NCBI RefSeq assembly: GCF_039543645.1 | Contig: NZ_BAABKD010000002.1 | Span: 310,001-374,000, forward strand | Direction: 5' to 3' | Length of the DNA: 64,000 nt | DNA from: Paenalcaligenes hermetiae | GTDB taxonomy: Bacteria; Pseudomonadota; Gammaproteobacteria; Burkholderiales; Burkholderiaceae_B | In this document: piece by piece, positions 35,576 to 45,026 of the stretch | How the letters are laid out: the number at the start of each line of letters is the position of its first letter | Numbering within the stretch: position 1 is the first letter of the stretch | The notes under the pieces: generated by a model | Told to the model about the DNA's origin: nothing | The model's database searches: none | The model's input: only the letters and a program-made list of their open reading frames with translations | Made by a program: the position numbers and the translations under genes

Positions 35576-36472
35576 TTTTAATCTTCCTGCCCGACTGTCT
35601 TGGTAAACCCGCCAAACCCCTTCAGCCGTCATCAGCGCCACCGCCGTCCAAATCGGAATATAGGTCCACCACTCTTGCGCAGCGATTGGCTCATCCAAAA
35701 GCAAAAAAGCCACCCAAAATAACAAGATCGGCTCTACATACCCTAATAAACCAAAAACCCCTAAAGGCAGCAAACGACTTGCGCTTAGATAGCCAACTAA
35801 AGCAATGGAGCTAATCAGACCAAATAATGGTACTTGCCAAAAAAAGCGCGGCTGCTCCAAAAATCGTTGTGCCAACGTCACTTCTTGAGACAACAATACA
35901 TAGAATGCGGGAAGGAGTAGAAAGAGAAAATCAAACCAAAGCGAGGTTAAAGCCCCTATCCGCAAATAACGCCGCAACATAAAATACGGTGGATAACCAA
36001 ATGCCACCAATGCCGTTGCCCACGAAAATGAGTACACACGCCAAAACTCATGCAATACCCCAGCAGCAGCACACGCCACCGCTAACCACTGCCATGCGCT
36101 TAGCTTTTCCTGATAAAAAATCCGTCCCACCAGCACCATAATCAAAGGCAATAGAAAATAGCCTAAAGAAACGTCCAACGCCTTTTGATGTAAGGGGGCC
36201 CAAACAAATAGCCACGTTTGTGTACCAAACAACACCGCGCTCAATAGCAGCCATAAAAAAAACCGAAAATCAGTAAGCACTTGGTGTGTGACTGCTTTGA
36301 CCTCATCCCAGCGTTTTAGCTGTGTGATCACTAAAGCCAGCGCAGGAATCCCTAATACAATACGCCACGCAAAGACCTCCCCCCCTGTTAGCGGCTCAAG
36401 CACGGTGGCATAATAATAAATAACCGCAAACAAAAAAGAAGCGCTGACTGAAAAAGCAATACCCTGCCCCAT
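35573..36472 (-). CDS. rarD: RarD-like EamA family permease
   Basis: A 299-residue transporter with ten predicted helices in two EamA halves. The N-terminus GQGIAFSVSASFLFAVIYYY and the GEVFAWRIVLGIP stretch match RarD, a chloramphenicol-sensitivity-type DMT transporter of uncertain substrate. The C-terminal half ends in QEWWTYIPIWTAVALMTAEG. It stands alone between the BI-1 and PIN genes. Confidence 0.85.
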   Translation of the reverse strand: MGQGIAFSVSASFLFAVIYYYATVLEPLTGGEVFAWRIVLGIPALALVITQLKRWDEVKAVTHQVLTDFRFFLWLLLSAVLFGTQTWLFVWAPLHQKALDVSLGYFLLPLIMVLVGRIFYQEKLSAWQWLAVACAAAGVLHEFWRVYSFSWATALVAFGYPPYFMLRRYLRIGALTSLWFDFLFLLLPAFYVLLSQEVTLAQRFLEQPRFFWQVPLFGLISSIALVGYLSASRLLPLGVFGLLGYVEPILLFWVAFLLLDEPIAAQEWWTYIPIWTAVALMTAEGVWRVYQDSRAGRLK

Positions 36473-36508
36473 AATGGCTCCGTCTACTTAAAAATTATCC
36501 TATCCACA

Positions 36509-37105
36509 TCACGTGTTTTCTCTGCTTTCATAGCGTTTGGCCAAATTAAACAAACGCTCGCGCTTGAGTAACGCTGTCACTGAAAGCAATGGTTTATCCG
36601 GCGCCGTCACCGCAGCAGGCATAGCCTCCAACAGCTTACTCCAGTCCGCGCCCCCCTCATCCCACAGCACACATAAAAAACCATCTGGTTCCCAACGACT
36701 TAAGGCCAGCCGGCGTAATTCACTACGATTAAAATCTTTGCTATTACGCGTGAGCACATGCACATAACGCGTTTTAAAACGAGCTTGTGCTGCACGTGCC
36801 GCTGCAATCACATGCCAATCTTTAGGGTCACTATATTGCAACCCCAGCTCCCACGCCTTCACTATGCCTTGATCCGCAAGCGGATACTGATGCTCCCACT
36901 CATCCCAATCCAACGCTAGTTGCTCAACCGGTACTGACCATAGGCGTGAAGCATTACGTAACCACTCATCTCGAATTTTGGCGCTCCAAATTGGCTGATA
37001 TAACCCCTGCTCAGCAAGAGCAAAACACAGATAACGCAATACATTTGAAATCAATATGCATGTATCTAGCACCACCATCCCATGCAAAGGACTAACCGCG
37101 CCCAT
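36509..37105 (-). CDS. PIN-domain protein, downstream of recO
   Basis: A 198-residue protein with a PIN nuclease-like fold. VVLDTCILIS (about 11-20) supplies the first acidic residue, YSDPKDWHVIAAA (about 91-103) the middle acidic cluster, and LTRNSKDFNRSEL (about 118-130) the last aspartate. PIN domains cut RNA, often as VapC toxins, but no antitoxin gene is adjacent and the C-terminal 70 residues are an extra region. The start overlaps the end of recO by 14 bases, with GGAG ten bases upstream. The substrate is unknown. Confidence 0.75.
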   Translation of the reverse strand: MGAVSPLHGMVVLDTCILISNVLRYLCFALAEQGLYQPIWSAKIRDEWLRNASRLWSVPVEQLALDWDEWEHQYPLADQGIVKAWELGLQYSDPKDWHVIAAARAAQARFKTRYVHVLTRNSKDFNRSELRRLALSRWEPDGFLCVLWDEGGADWSKLLEAMPAAVTAPDKPLLSVTALLKRERLFNLAKRYESRENT

Positions 37106-37685
37106 ATTCTTGTAACTCCATTAGCACAGTGCGCGTACGCAAGGGTCTACCCAGCAGATAATCAATCCGTTCGCGTAAGCGTTGTCGAAGCACGGGCTCC
37201 TGCTCCAGATCGAAAAAATCCGGCATGGCTTCATCAAGCCCATAGCCGGTTTCTTGTAAAAGCACCCACTCAAACTCGCGTAAAATCGTCGCAGCGGTAA
37301 GTTGCCCCTGAGCCAACTGTGTTAGCGCTTGTCGATACTGATCAAACAAGTTTGGGTGGGGGTCTTCTTTGGGTAAAAGGCGTAATATAAGCTCATTCAT
37401 ATACCACGCTGACATCAACGCGCGCCCCGATATAGGGTGTAAGCCAGCTAATTCGGCTCGCGTTAGGGTTTTTACCTCGTTACTACCGCTCCAAGACAAA
37501 AGCAGTGGTTGAAAATTTAATAATACTGGCTTTAGCGCCGAATAAGGTCTCTTAGCACCTTTAGCCACCAGTGATACGATCCCATAATCACGACTGAACA
37601 TTTGAGCAATGAGCGAGCTTTCTTTCCAGGGCGTCGCATGTAAAAGATAACTGGCGGCTTCGTTAACTCGCTGCCTTTTACTCAT
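37092..37685 (-). CDS. recO: DNA repair protein RecO, short form
   Basis: RecO loads RecA with RecR in gap repair. The N-terminal OB-fold is intact (AASYLLHATPWKESSLIAQM; LVAKGAKRP) and the helical ENELILRLLP-like part is clear. The protein is only 197 residues against about 240 in E. coli. Comparison from memory shows about 50 residues missing from the C-terminal domain between GYGLDEAMPDF and the final GRPLRTRTVLMEL. The frame is clean, so this looks like a real shortening. It overlaps era by eight bases. Confidence 0.9.
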   Translation of the reverse strand: MSKRQRVNEAASYLLHATPWKESSLIAQMFSRDYGIVSLVAKGAKRPYSALKPVLLNFQPLLLSWSGSNEVKTLTRAELAGLHPISGRALMSAWYMNELILRLLPKEDPHPNLFDQYRQALTQLAQGQLTAATILREFEWVLLQETGYGLDEAMPDFFDLEQEPVLRQRLRERIDYLLGRPLRTRTVLMELQEYGRG

Positions 37686-38571
37686 GCCCTAGTTCACGTA
37701 GAGTTGCCTCTCGCTCTGTCCAGCCTCTGCGTACTTTGACATAGACATCCAAAAACACCGGTTTGTCTAAAAGGTTTTTAATATCTTGACGTGCCTCCGA
37801 AGCAATACGCTTCATGTGCATCCCATTTGCGCCTAGCAAAATAGGACGGTGGCTTTCACGCTCTACTAACACACAGGCCGAAATCCGCGCCCCCTGCTCA
37901 TTTTCCTCCCACTGTTCGATCATCACCGCGCAGCCATAAGGCAACTCATCGCCCACTAAACGGAAGATTTTCTCACGCAATAGCTCGGCGGCAATAAAAC
38001 GCATGGACCGATCTGTAATCATGTCCTCTTCGAACATGGGCTCATTCTCGGGTAGGTATTTAGCCACCTCATCTAGCAAAGCATCTAACTGGATATGCCG
38101 CTCTGCACTAATAGGTATCACCGCCGCATAGGGGTATTTTTCTGCGCATTGCGCAATATAAGGTAATAAGTCAGTTTTATTTTTCAGCAGGTCTACCTTA
38201 TTGATCACGAGTATCACGTTGGCATCTTTAGGAAAAAGCGGGAGCAGCTGTTCGTCACCCGCGTTCCATTTACCGGCCTCGACCACATGTAGCACCACAT
38301 CCACATCGGTTAAAGACTGGGTCACCACTCGATTCATCATGCGGTTCATCAACCCGCCATGGCGCGTCTGAAAACCCGGTGTGTCAACAAAAACAAACTG
38401 CTCGTTTTCTCGTGTTAATACACTATTAATCCGATGTCGTGTCGTCTGCGCTTTGCGTGACACAATAGAAATTTTAGCGCCAACCAAGGCGTTGGTTAAC
38501 GTAGATTTTCCCACATTCGGACGCCCGACAATGGTCACAAATCCACATTTATAATCAGTAGTAAAAGTCAT
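37678..38571 (-). CDS. era: GTPase Era
   Basis: Era is an essential GTPase that helps mature the 30S subunit. GRPNVGKST (residues 16-24) is the P-loop, DTPGF the G3 motif and NKVD the G4 motif; the KH domain at the C-terminus recognises the 16S 3' end (GANGMHMKRIASEARQDI). The length of 297 residues is standard. It sits between rnc and recO in the classical lepB-rnc-era-recO order. Confidence 0.98.
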   Translation of the reverse strand: MTFTTDYKCGFVTIVGRPNVGKSTLTNALVGAKISIVSRKAQTTRHRINSVLTRENEQFVFVDTPGFQTRHGGLMNRMMNRVVTQSLTDVDVVLHVVEAGKWNAGDEQLLPLFPKDANVILVINKVDLLKNKTDLLPYIAQCAEKYPYAAVIPISAERHIQLDALLDEVAKYLPENEPMFEEDMITDRSMRFIAAELLREKIFRLVGDELPYGCAVMIEQWEENEQGARISACVLVERESHRPILLGANGMHMKRIASEARQDIKNLLDKPVFLDVYVKVRRGWTEREATLRELGHE

Positions 38572-38584
38572 AGTAATTAAATGA

Positions 38585-39301
38585 TCAATGACGTCGGCGG
38601 GCAGAGCGCGAGGTTTTTAAAGGCTCAATAGCTTCTACACGCTCAATCGCTTGTAAGGCGGCGGCTTGTTCAGCAGCACGGCGACTATTGCCACTGGCTT
38701 GCACCACAATATCGAGTTTATCGATGCGGCACTCAACATCAAACACCTGACTATGTGCAGCACCATGTGTTGCTACCACTAAATACACCGGCAAATCCAA
38801 ACGGCGCCCTTGAAGCATTTCTTGGAGCAAGGTTTTAGGATCTTTACCTAGTGTTTTAGGGTCAACAGTTAACAAAATTGGCTCATACTGACGACTGATC
38901 ACATAGGCAGCCGCCTCAAACCCGCCATCTAAGTAAACTGCGCCAAAAACAGCCTCCAGCGCATCCGATAAAATAGATGGCCGTCTAAATCCACCACTTT
39001 TCAGTTCGCCTTCGCCCAGACGTAAAAAATCCGATAAGTTTAATTTTTGGGCAATTTCTGCCAGAGTTGATTGCTTGACTAAATTGGCTCGTATCCGCGA
39101 CAAATCACCTTCATCGATACGATCAAACTGCTTATACAACAAAGAAGCCACCACAAAATTCAGTACCGAATCCCCAAGGAATTCTAAACGCTCATTGTGC
39201 TTGGCATTATGACTACGATGCGTCACCGCCTGCTCTAACAGAGCAGGAGTAGTAAAATGATAATCGATGGCGTCTTCTAAACGAGATAACCGTGCTGCCA
39301 T
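38585..39301 (-). CDS. rnc: Ribonuclease III
   Basis: RNase III cuts double-stranded RNA in rRNA and mRNA processing. The catalytic signature ERLEFLGDSVLNFVV (residues 37-51) is intact, with the second acidic pair in SDALEAVFGAVYLDGG. A C-terminal double-stranded RNA binding domain follows (about 155-225). The length of 238 residues is typical. Its start overlaps the lepB stop by one base. Confidence 0.98.
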   Translation of the reverse strand: MAARLSRLEDAIDYHFTTPALLEQAVTHRSHNAKHNERLEFLGDSVLNFVVASLLYKQFDRIDEGDLSRIRANLVKQSTLAEIAQKLNLSDFLRLGEGELKSGGFRRPSILSDALEAVFGAVYLDGGFEAAAYVISRQYEPILLTVDPKTLGKDPKTLLQEMLQGRRLDLPVYLVVATHGAAHSQVFDVECRIDKLDIVVQASGNSRRAAEQAAALQAIERVEAIEPLKTSRSARRRH

Positions 39302-40185
39302 TAGTGGAATCGTCCTATACGACCGGGTTCGCTAAAATTCATCCAGATAAAAAACGCGCGACCCACTACATTTTCATCTGGAACAAAACCCCAATATCGA
39401 CTATCTAAACTATTGTCACGATTATCCCCCATGACAAAATAATGGCCTTCAGGCACGACACACTGTATTGCTTGGCGCCCGTAGTCACAGTTATCTAGAT
39501 AAGGAAAACGTACGATAGGCATGTAGTCTTGGTTTTGCTGTGTATTGACTAGAACCTGATGGGGCTGAGAACCCAGCTGCTCCGTATACTGAGCAACATA
39601 GTTATGGCGATCCGGCTCAAAATACTGCCCAGACGGCGTTAAATTAACCGCTTGATCGTTCACATACAGCTGATTGCCCTCGTAGCGCACTACATCTCCA
39701 GGCACACCTACTACACGCTTAATATAGTCAATACTGGTATCAACAGGATAACGAAATACCAGTACATCCCCTGCTTTGGGATCTGACAAAGGAATCACCT
39801 TTTTGTTTATGACAGGTATACGTATACCGTATTGATACTTATTAACTAAAATAAAATCCCCGCTTTGTAAAGTAGGAAGCATCGAACCTGAGGGAATGCG
39901 AAACGGCTCAAAGATAAAAGAGCGTAATACAAAGACAAAGAGAATAACGGGGAAAAAGCTCACCCCGTACTCTACCCACCAAGGCATTTTGCCAGCTTTT
40001 GCGCGGGCTTCCTCTTTAAGTTGTTGCTGCTGCTCCGTGCTGAGCCCCGGCACATAAGGGACATTCGCAGCGGCCGCCTCAGCGCGCTGACGCCGCTTTG
40101 CAGCTAATGAATATCGATCCCAGAACCAAACAATTCCAGTAATCACCAACAAAATAAATAAAATGAGGGAAAAGTCCCAACGCAT
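39301..40185 (-). CDS. lepB: Signal peptidase I
   Basis: LepB removes signal peptides at the periplasmic face of the inner membrane. It has two N-terminal membrane segments (about 4-21 and 75-92), the catalytic Ser101 in PSGSMLPTLQ and Lys156 in YIKRVVGVPGD. GDNRDNSLDSRYWG is the conserved box E. I chose the ATG at 40185 (294 residues) over a GTG three codons earlier, because GGTG is spaced as a ribosome binding site. Confidence 0.97.
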   Translation of the reverse strand: MRWDFSLILFILLVITGIVWFWDRYSLAAKRRQRAEAAAANVPYVPGLSTEQQQQLKEEARAKAGKMPWWVEYGVSFFPVILFVFVLRSFIFEPFRIPSGSMLPTLQSGDFILVNKYQYGIRIPVINKKVIPLSDPKAGDVLVFRYPVDTSIDYIKRVVGVPGDVVRYEGNQLYVNDQAVNLTPSGQYFEPDRHNYVAQYTEQLGSQPHQVLVNTQQNQDYMPIVRFPYLDNCDYGRQAIQCVVPEGHYFVMGDNRDNSLDSRYWGFVPDENVVGRAFFIWMNFSEPGRIGRFH

Positions 40186-40200
40186 AAGTGGCACCGTTTA

Positions 40201-41997
40201 TTAATTGTCTTCGACTTGTAAAATCGCTAAGAAAGCCTCTTGTGGAATCTCCACATTACCGACTTGCTTCATGCGTTTTTTACCTTCTTTTTGTTTTTCA
40301 AGCAGCTTTTTCTTACGTGAAATATCACCACCATAACACTTGGCGAGTACGTTTTTACGCAAGGCTTTAACGTTTTCACGAGCAATTACCTCGGCCCCAA
40401 TAGCGGCTTGAATCGCAATATCAAACATCTGACGTGGAATGAGGCCACGCATCTTAGACACCACCTCGCGCCCACGATAACGTGCACTTTGACGGTGCAC
40501 AATCATCGATAGAGCATCGACACGGTCCCCGTTAATTAACAGATCCACTTTGACTACATCCGCAGCACGATACTCAAGGAATTCATAATCCATCGATGCA
40601 TAGCCACGCGACACCGATTTTAAACGGTCAAAGAAATCCAACACAATCTCAGCTAAAGGGATCTCATAGACCAAACTGACCTGACGCCCTAAGTAGGTCA
40701 TATTAAGCTGCACCCCACGCTTTTGGTTGCAAAGCGTCATCACGGGCCCCACATATTCTTGCGGCATCAAGAGAGTGACCTCAACAATGGGTTCACGTAT
40801 TTCAGCGATTTGGCCTACCTCGGGCATCCGTGAAGGGCTATCAATCATGAGCACTTCGCCATCATTGCGCTGTACCTCATAAACCACCGAAGGCGCGGTG
40901 GTGATGATATCCATATCGAACTCACGCTCTAAGCGCTCTTGCACGATTTCTAAATGCAGCAGTCCCAAAAATCCGCAACGAAAACCAAAACCTAGCGCTT
41001 GAGAAACCTCGGGCTCAAACATCAATGAGGCATCATTGAGCTTTAGTTTCTCTAGGGAGTCACGCAACTGATCGTACTCACTACTTTCAACAGGGTACAC
41101 CCCTGCAAAAACCTGTGGTTTGACCTCTTTAAAGCCTGGTAAAGGAGTATCAGCCGCTTTATTACCACTGTGCGTAATCGTATCCCCTACCTTGGCCTGC
41201 TCTAGCTCTTTAATCCCAGTGACGACAAAGCCGACCTCTCCTGCAGCCAATTGCTCGACAGGAGTGGATTTTGGCGTAAACATACCGATTTGCTCACAAA
41301 TATGCTGTGAGTGATTCGACATGAGTTGGATTTTATCGCGGTGTTTCAGTACGCCATTGACAATACGCACCAACATGACCACGCCCACATAGTTATCAAA
41401 CCATGAGTCAATAATCAATGCTTGTAACGGCGCATCGGGATCTCCTTCAGGAGCAGGGATATGCGTCACAATGGCTTCCAAAATATCATCAATGCCCTGA
41501 CCTGTTTTAGCACTCGCCTCGATGGCTTCAGAGGCATCAATACCAATCACGTCTTCAATTTCTTGGCGAGCTGCATCTGGATCGGCCGATGGTAAATCAA
41601 TTTTATTTAATACGGGGATGACTTCTAAGTCTTGTTCCAATGCGGTATAGCAGGTCGCAACCGTTTGAGCTTCTACCCCTTGTGATGCATCCACCACCAA
41701 TAACGCGCCCTCACACGCTTGCAGTGAACGACTCACCTCATAAGAGAAGTCCACGTGCCCAGGAGTATCGATAAGATTGATACGATACTCTTTACCATCT
41801 TTGGCCTTATATTTAAGGGCAGCGGTTTGTGCTTTAATCGTAATCCCACGTTCACGCTCAATATCCATCGAGTCTAAAACCTGAGTGGACATTTCACGAT
41901 CCTCTAGCCCCCCACAGCGCTGAATTAGGCGGTCGGCCAGGGTAGATTTACCATGGTCAATATGAGCGATAATAGAAAAGTTGCGGATAAGATCCAT
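40201..41997 (-). CDS. lepA: Elongation factor 4 (LepA)
   Basis: LepA is a ribosome-associated GTPase linked to translation initiation and back-translocation. The start MDLIRNFSIIAHIDHGKSTL carries the P-loop; DTPGHVDFSYEV and NKIDLPSAD are the G3 and G4 motifs. The unique LepA C-terminal domain ends KKLLEKQKEGKKRMKQVG. The length of 598 residues is standard. It is followed 15 bp later by lepB, a conserved pair. Confidence 0.99.
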   Translation of the reverse strand: MDLIRNFSIIAHIDHGKSTLADRLIQRCGGLEDREMSTQVLDSMDIERERGITIKAQTAALKYKAKDGKEYRINLIDTPGHVDFSYEVSRSLQACEGALLVVDASQGVEAQTVATCYTALEQDLEVIPVLNKIDLPSADPDAARQEIEDVIGIDASEAIEASAKTGQGIDDILEAIVTHIPAPEGDPDAPLQALIIDSWFDNYVGVVMLVRIVNGVLKHRDKIQLMSNHSQHICEQIGMFTPKSTPVEQLAAGEVGFVVTGIKELEQAKVGDTITHSGNKAADTPLPGFKEVKPQVFAGVYPVESSEYDQLRDSLEKLKLNDASLMFEPEVSQALGFGFRCGFLGLLHLEIVQERLEREFDMDIITTAPSVVYEVQRNDGEVLMIDSPSRMPEVGQIAEIREPIVEVTLLMPQEYVGPVMTLCNQKRGVQLNMTYLGRQVSLVYEIPLAEIVLDFFDRLKSVSRGYASMDYEFLEYRAADVVKVDLLINGDRVDALSMIVHRQSARYRGREVVSKMRGLIPRQMFDIAIQAAIGAEVIARENVKALRKNVLAKCYGGDISRKKKLLEKQKEGKKRMKQVGNVEIPQEAFLAILQVEDN

Positions 41998-42045
41998 AGA
42001 CCTAAATAAAAAAACAACCGGTTAATCGGAGCCAGCTGAAAATAC

Positions 42046-42070
42046 AAAAAAGGGGCGCTCTGGGCGCCCC
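42046..42070 (-). terminator. Rho-independent terminator after mucD
   Basis: The minus-strand stem GGGGCGC / GCGCCCC is followed by six T residues, separating the sigma-E block from lepA. Confidence 0.85.
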
Positions 42071-42073
42071 TAG

Positions 42074-42097
42074 AAGGCTAAATTGTGATTTAGCCTT
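42074..42097. other. Second hairpin next to the mucD terminator
   Basis: A perfect 10-bp stem, AAGGCTAAAT / ATTTAGCCTT, with a 4-nt loop lies between the mucD stop and the terminator. A T run follows on the plus strand only. Confidence 0.5.
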
Positions 42098-42107
42098 TTT
42101 GTACGGG

Positions 42108-43550
42108 TTATTTGGTTGGTTTTACCAATACCCATTGGGCATTATTACCACGAACAACTAAAAGTGCCGCGTTTTTTCCTGCTGATAACGATTTTACAAT
42201 GCGTTGATAACTGCTGGCATCTAAATCATCGTGATTATTAATTTGTAAAATAATATCACCTTCGGCAATACCGGATTGGGCAGCCGGCGCACTCGCCGCT
42301 TTTACCTTGATACCCGAATCTACCCCTAAGCGTTGTTTATCTGCATCAGATAAGTTTTCAACTACCAGTCCCAAGCGATCAACATCCGTTTTTGCTTCTG
42401 GGGCTTTAGCAACGCTAGTACCTGTGGTGAGCTCGCCAACTTCGGTTTTTAGGGTAATGGATTTTCCTTTGCGCCAGACCTCGACATCAACCTTAGAGCC
42501 TGGTTTTGCCGCACCAACAATGCGCGGTAAATCGCTCATTTGTTTGATCTCTTTGTCACCAAAACGCAAGATCACATCACCATTACGAATACCGGCTTTG
42601 GCGGCAGGCCCGTTTTCTTCGATATTGCTAACTAAGGCCCCTTTATTATCGGGTAAACCTAAGGCTTTAGCCACGTCTTCACTTACATCCGTGATTTGCA
42701 CCCCTATTCTACCGCGAGTGACCTTACCGTGGGATTTTAACTGATCCACGACATTCATGGCCTCATCAATAGGGATAGCTAAAGAAATCCCCATAAAGCC
42801 GCCACTACGTGAAATGATCTGGGAGTTAACCCCAACCACTTCTCCTGATAAATTTAATAGCGGTCCGCCGGAGTTTCCAGGATTCACCGCCACATCGGTT
42901 TGAATAAAAGGCAGATAATCCCCGGTATCTCGATTAATAGCACTCACCACCCCTACTGTAACAGTGGAATCCAAACCAAAAGGCGATCCAATTGCCATCA
43001 CCCATTGCCCTTTTTTTAAATTAGAGGGGCTACCAATTTTAAGTGGCGATAGATTTTTAGCATCAACTTTGATTAAAGCAATATCCGTACGTTCATCGGC
43101 GCCAATAACCTTTGCTTTGTACTCTTTGCCATCCACCAACGTGACAAAAATGTCTTTGGCATCCGCAATCACATGATTATTCGTCAATATATAACCATCT
43201 GCGGAAATGACAAAGCCAGAACCGACCCCTCGTGGCACCACACGCTCTTCGGCTTGTGGGGCTCGACGATGAGGGTTACTAGGCGCTGGCATAAAGTCTG
43301 GCCCAAAGAACCAGCGAAATAAATCATATGGATCCCCACTACCCATAGGGGAACGCACTGGAATGCTTTCTGTAGTACGGATATTTACAACAGATTTTTC
43401 TGTTTTTTCTACGATCTGACTAAAATCAGGTAACACCACAGCTGGGGCCGCCGCTTGTGCCATCGCTGGTGTCTGCATACCCAAGCCCAGTGTTACAGCC
43501 ACGCATAAACTGCTTAAAACACGCGATAAACGTTTAGTGCGAATTTGCAT
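42108..43550 (-). CDS. mucD: Periplasmic Do-family serine protease (MucD/DegP-like)
   Basis: A periplasmic chaperone-protease that clears misfolded envelope proteins. It has a signal peptide (to about residue 32, AMAQA), catalytic His126 (TNNHVI), Asp156 (RTDIALIKV) and Ser227 (GNSGGP), then two PDZ domains. The length is 480 residues. I chose the ATG at 43550, preceded by GGAG at eight bases. It closes the rpoE-rseA-rseB-mucD group, as in Pseudomonas algU-mucABD, which suggests control by sigma-E. Confidence 0.95.
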   Translation of the reverse strand: MQIRTKRLSRVLSSLCVAVTLGLGMQTPAMAQAAAPAVVLPDFSQIVEKTEKSVVNIRTTESIPVRSPMGSGDPYDLFRWFFGPDFMPAPSNPHRRAPQAEERVVPRGVGSGFVISADGYILTNNHVIADAKDIFVTLVDGKEYKAKVIGADERTDIALIKVDAKNLSPLKIGSPSNLKKGQWVMAIGSPFGLDSTVTVGVVSAINRDTGDYLPFIQTDVAVNPGNSGGPLLNLSGEVVGVNSQIISRSGGFMGISLAIPIDEAMNVVDQLKSHGKVTRGRIGVQITDVSEDVAKALGLPDNKGALVSNIEENGPAAKAGIRNGDVILRFGDKEIKQMSDLPRIVGAAKPGSKVDVEVWRKGKSITLKTEVGELTTGTSVAKAPEAKTDVDRLGLVVENLSDADKQRLGVDSGIKVKAASAPAAQSGIAEGDIILQINNHDDLDASSYQRIVKSLSAGKNAALLVVRGNNAQWVLVKPTK

Positions 43551-43573
43551 TAGATGCACTCCGTGAGTTGTTT

Positions 43574-44539
43574 TTATTTAGCAACTGGAACAAATTCAGT
43601 ATTGTTCCCGAGATAATGTAAAGTTTCTAAAGGGACCTCGCCCGTGGCAGTTAACCAAAAATCACCAATCCGTTTTCTATACAAATGAATACTACCTTTA
43701 CGGGAGCCCGGATCGGCTTTCAGTCGCTGACTAAATGCATCTACAGGCTCAATAAAAACAGAAATAGACGCTAACCCATCAGACAACACAAGCTGAGCCA
43801 CCTGACGCTCACTACGGATAAAACGTGTAATTTGCGTTACCGGCTCAAAACCTGCCGGATAAGGAATACGCCAACCCTGAGCCATCAGATCGGTTTTCTC
43901 CATATGAGCAGCAATCACTTTCCAGTCATTGTACTTCCAAGAGGACTGCAGTGCATCTACCTCGACATTTTGACCAATCTGCACACTCGCAAAACTGACT
44001 TGATTGATGACTTTGTTATTTATATGGGTGGCAATGGTCTGAGATTTCAAGAGCAAATGATGCGTTTTATCTACGCAAAACCGATACCCATACCGCCATT
44101 GATCAACCGGTATTAACAAGTAATCTTGGCACTCACGCCCTGCGACTCGTTGAATATCGCCTTTTTGAAATTGGTAAAAGTCTTCGATTGACGCGGACTC
44201 TGCTGTGAGCAACGCAGGAAAACGGTCATTTTTAGGTTTTTCGAGAATAATGGTTTTTTGCTCGGGAATTAAACACTGCGTTACATCATTCACCCGAATA
44301 AACTCACGCTCAATCCCGTCTAAGACTGTTAAGCGCTCATGTTCACCCGTGCCATCAATCACATGCACCAAATGCATAGACTCCGTACCAGAGGGATTGC
44401 TGTAACTAATGACACCCGAATAATCAAGCTGGCGAGCGGCTTGCTGGACCTGTCGTAAAATATCGCTCACCGACACTGGCTCTGCCTGCGCCGTTAACGC
44501 TAACAGTACCCCTCCTAGGCAAGCTAAAAATACTTTCAT
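43574..44539 (-). CDS. rseB: Sigma-E regulatory protein RseB/MucB
   Basis: A periplasmic sensor that shields the anti-sigma factor from DegS. The signal peptide is MKVFLACLGGVLLALTAQA; the mature protein is a two-domain MucB/RseB fold (LDYSGVISYSNPSGTESMHL; WQYGYRFCVDK-like stretch RYGYRFCVDKTHHLLLKS). The length is 321 residues. It follows rseA by one base and precedes mucD by 14 bases. Confidence 0.95.
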   Translation of the reverse strand: MKVFLACLGGVLLALTAQAEPVSVSDILRQVQQAARQLDYSGVISYSNPSGTESMHLVHVIDGTGEHERLTVLDGIEREFIRVNDVTQCLIPEQKTIILEKPKNDRFPALLTAESASIEDFYQFQKGDIQRVAGRECQDYLLIPVDQWRYGYRFCVDKTHHLLLKSQTIATHINNKVINQVSFASVQIGQNVEVDALQSSWKYNDWKVIAAHMEKTDLMAQGWRIPYPAGFEPVTQITRFIRSERQVAQLVLSDGLASISVFIEPVDAFSQRLKADPGSRKGSIHLYRKRIGDFWLTATGEVPLETLHYLGNNTEFVPVAK

Positions 44540-44540
44540 G

Positions 44541-45017
44541 CTACTGCCCTACCGAATACGATACATAACTCGCCGGCCCGGCTCCTGCTAATGAGCGATG
44601 TGCATCAATATAATCAGCCCACAGCTCATCTGCACTCGCTAACACCGGCGTTACCTCGTCGATGGGTTCGGGTTGTAGGACCCACAAAGAAGCCACCAGC
44701 GCCGCACTAATGGCCGCTGCAGGCAAGCCCCAACGTTTCCATTTTGTGATTTTTAGGGCGTTAGGCGCAAATACAATCGGTTCCTCATCAATTGCTTTCG
44801 CTACGCGCGCATAAAACAAATCAGAAGGCTCTACGGCTAAATCCTCACTGCGCAACACATCACCAATTAAATGGTAATTTTCCCAAAGCTGGCGTCCATA
44901 AGGAGAATCCAGCTGGTCAACATCGGAGGGCAGCTCCCCGTCCATCCACAACGAGACCGACTCCTCCAAACTATATTGCTTAAACTCATCTTGGTTGTGG
45001 TGTTTTTTCGCCTGCAT
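44541..45017 (-). CDS. rseA: Anti-sigma-E factor RseA/MucA
   Basis: This is a membrane-anchored anti-sigma factor. The cytoplasmic part has the typical SLWMDGELPSDVDQL motif (about residues 21-35) and LWENYHLIGDVLRSE. A single transmembrane helix (about 95-113; WGLPAAAISAALVASLWVL) leads to a short periplasmic tail. The length is 158 residues. It follows rpoE by nine bases. Confidence 0.93.
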   Translation of the reverse strand: MQAKKHHNQDEFKQYSLEESVSLWMDGELPSDVDQLDSPYGRQLWENYHLIGDVLRSEDLAVEPSDLFYARVAKAIDEEPIVFAPNALKITKWKRWGLPAAAISAALVASLWVLQPEPIDEVTPVLASADELWADYIDAHRSLAGAGPASYVSYSVGQ

Positions 45018-45026
45018 GCTGTTTCC

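Noticed and set aside
36509..37105. VapC toxin of a toxin-antitoxin system
   Set aside because: No antitoxin gene is adjacent and the protein is longer than VapC, with coupling to recO instead.
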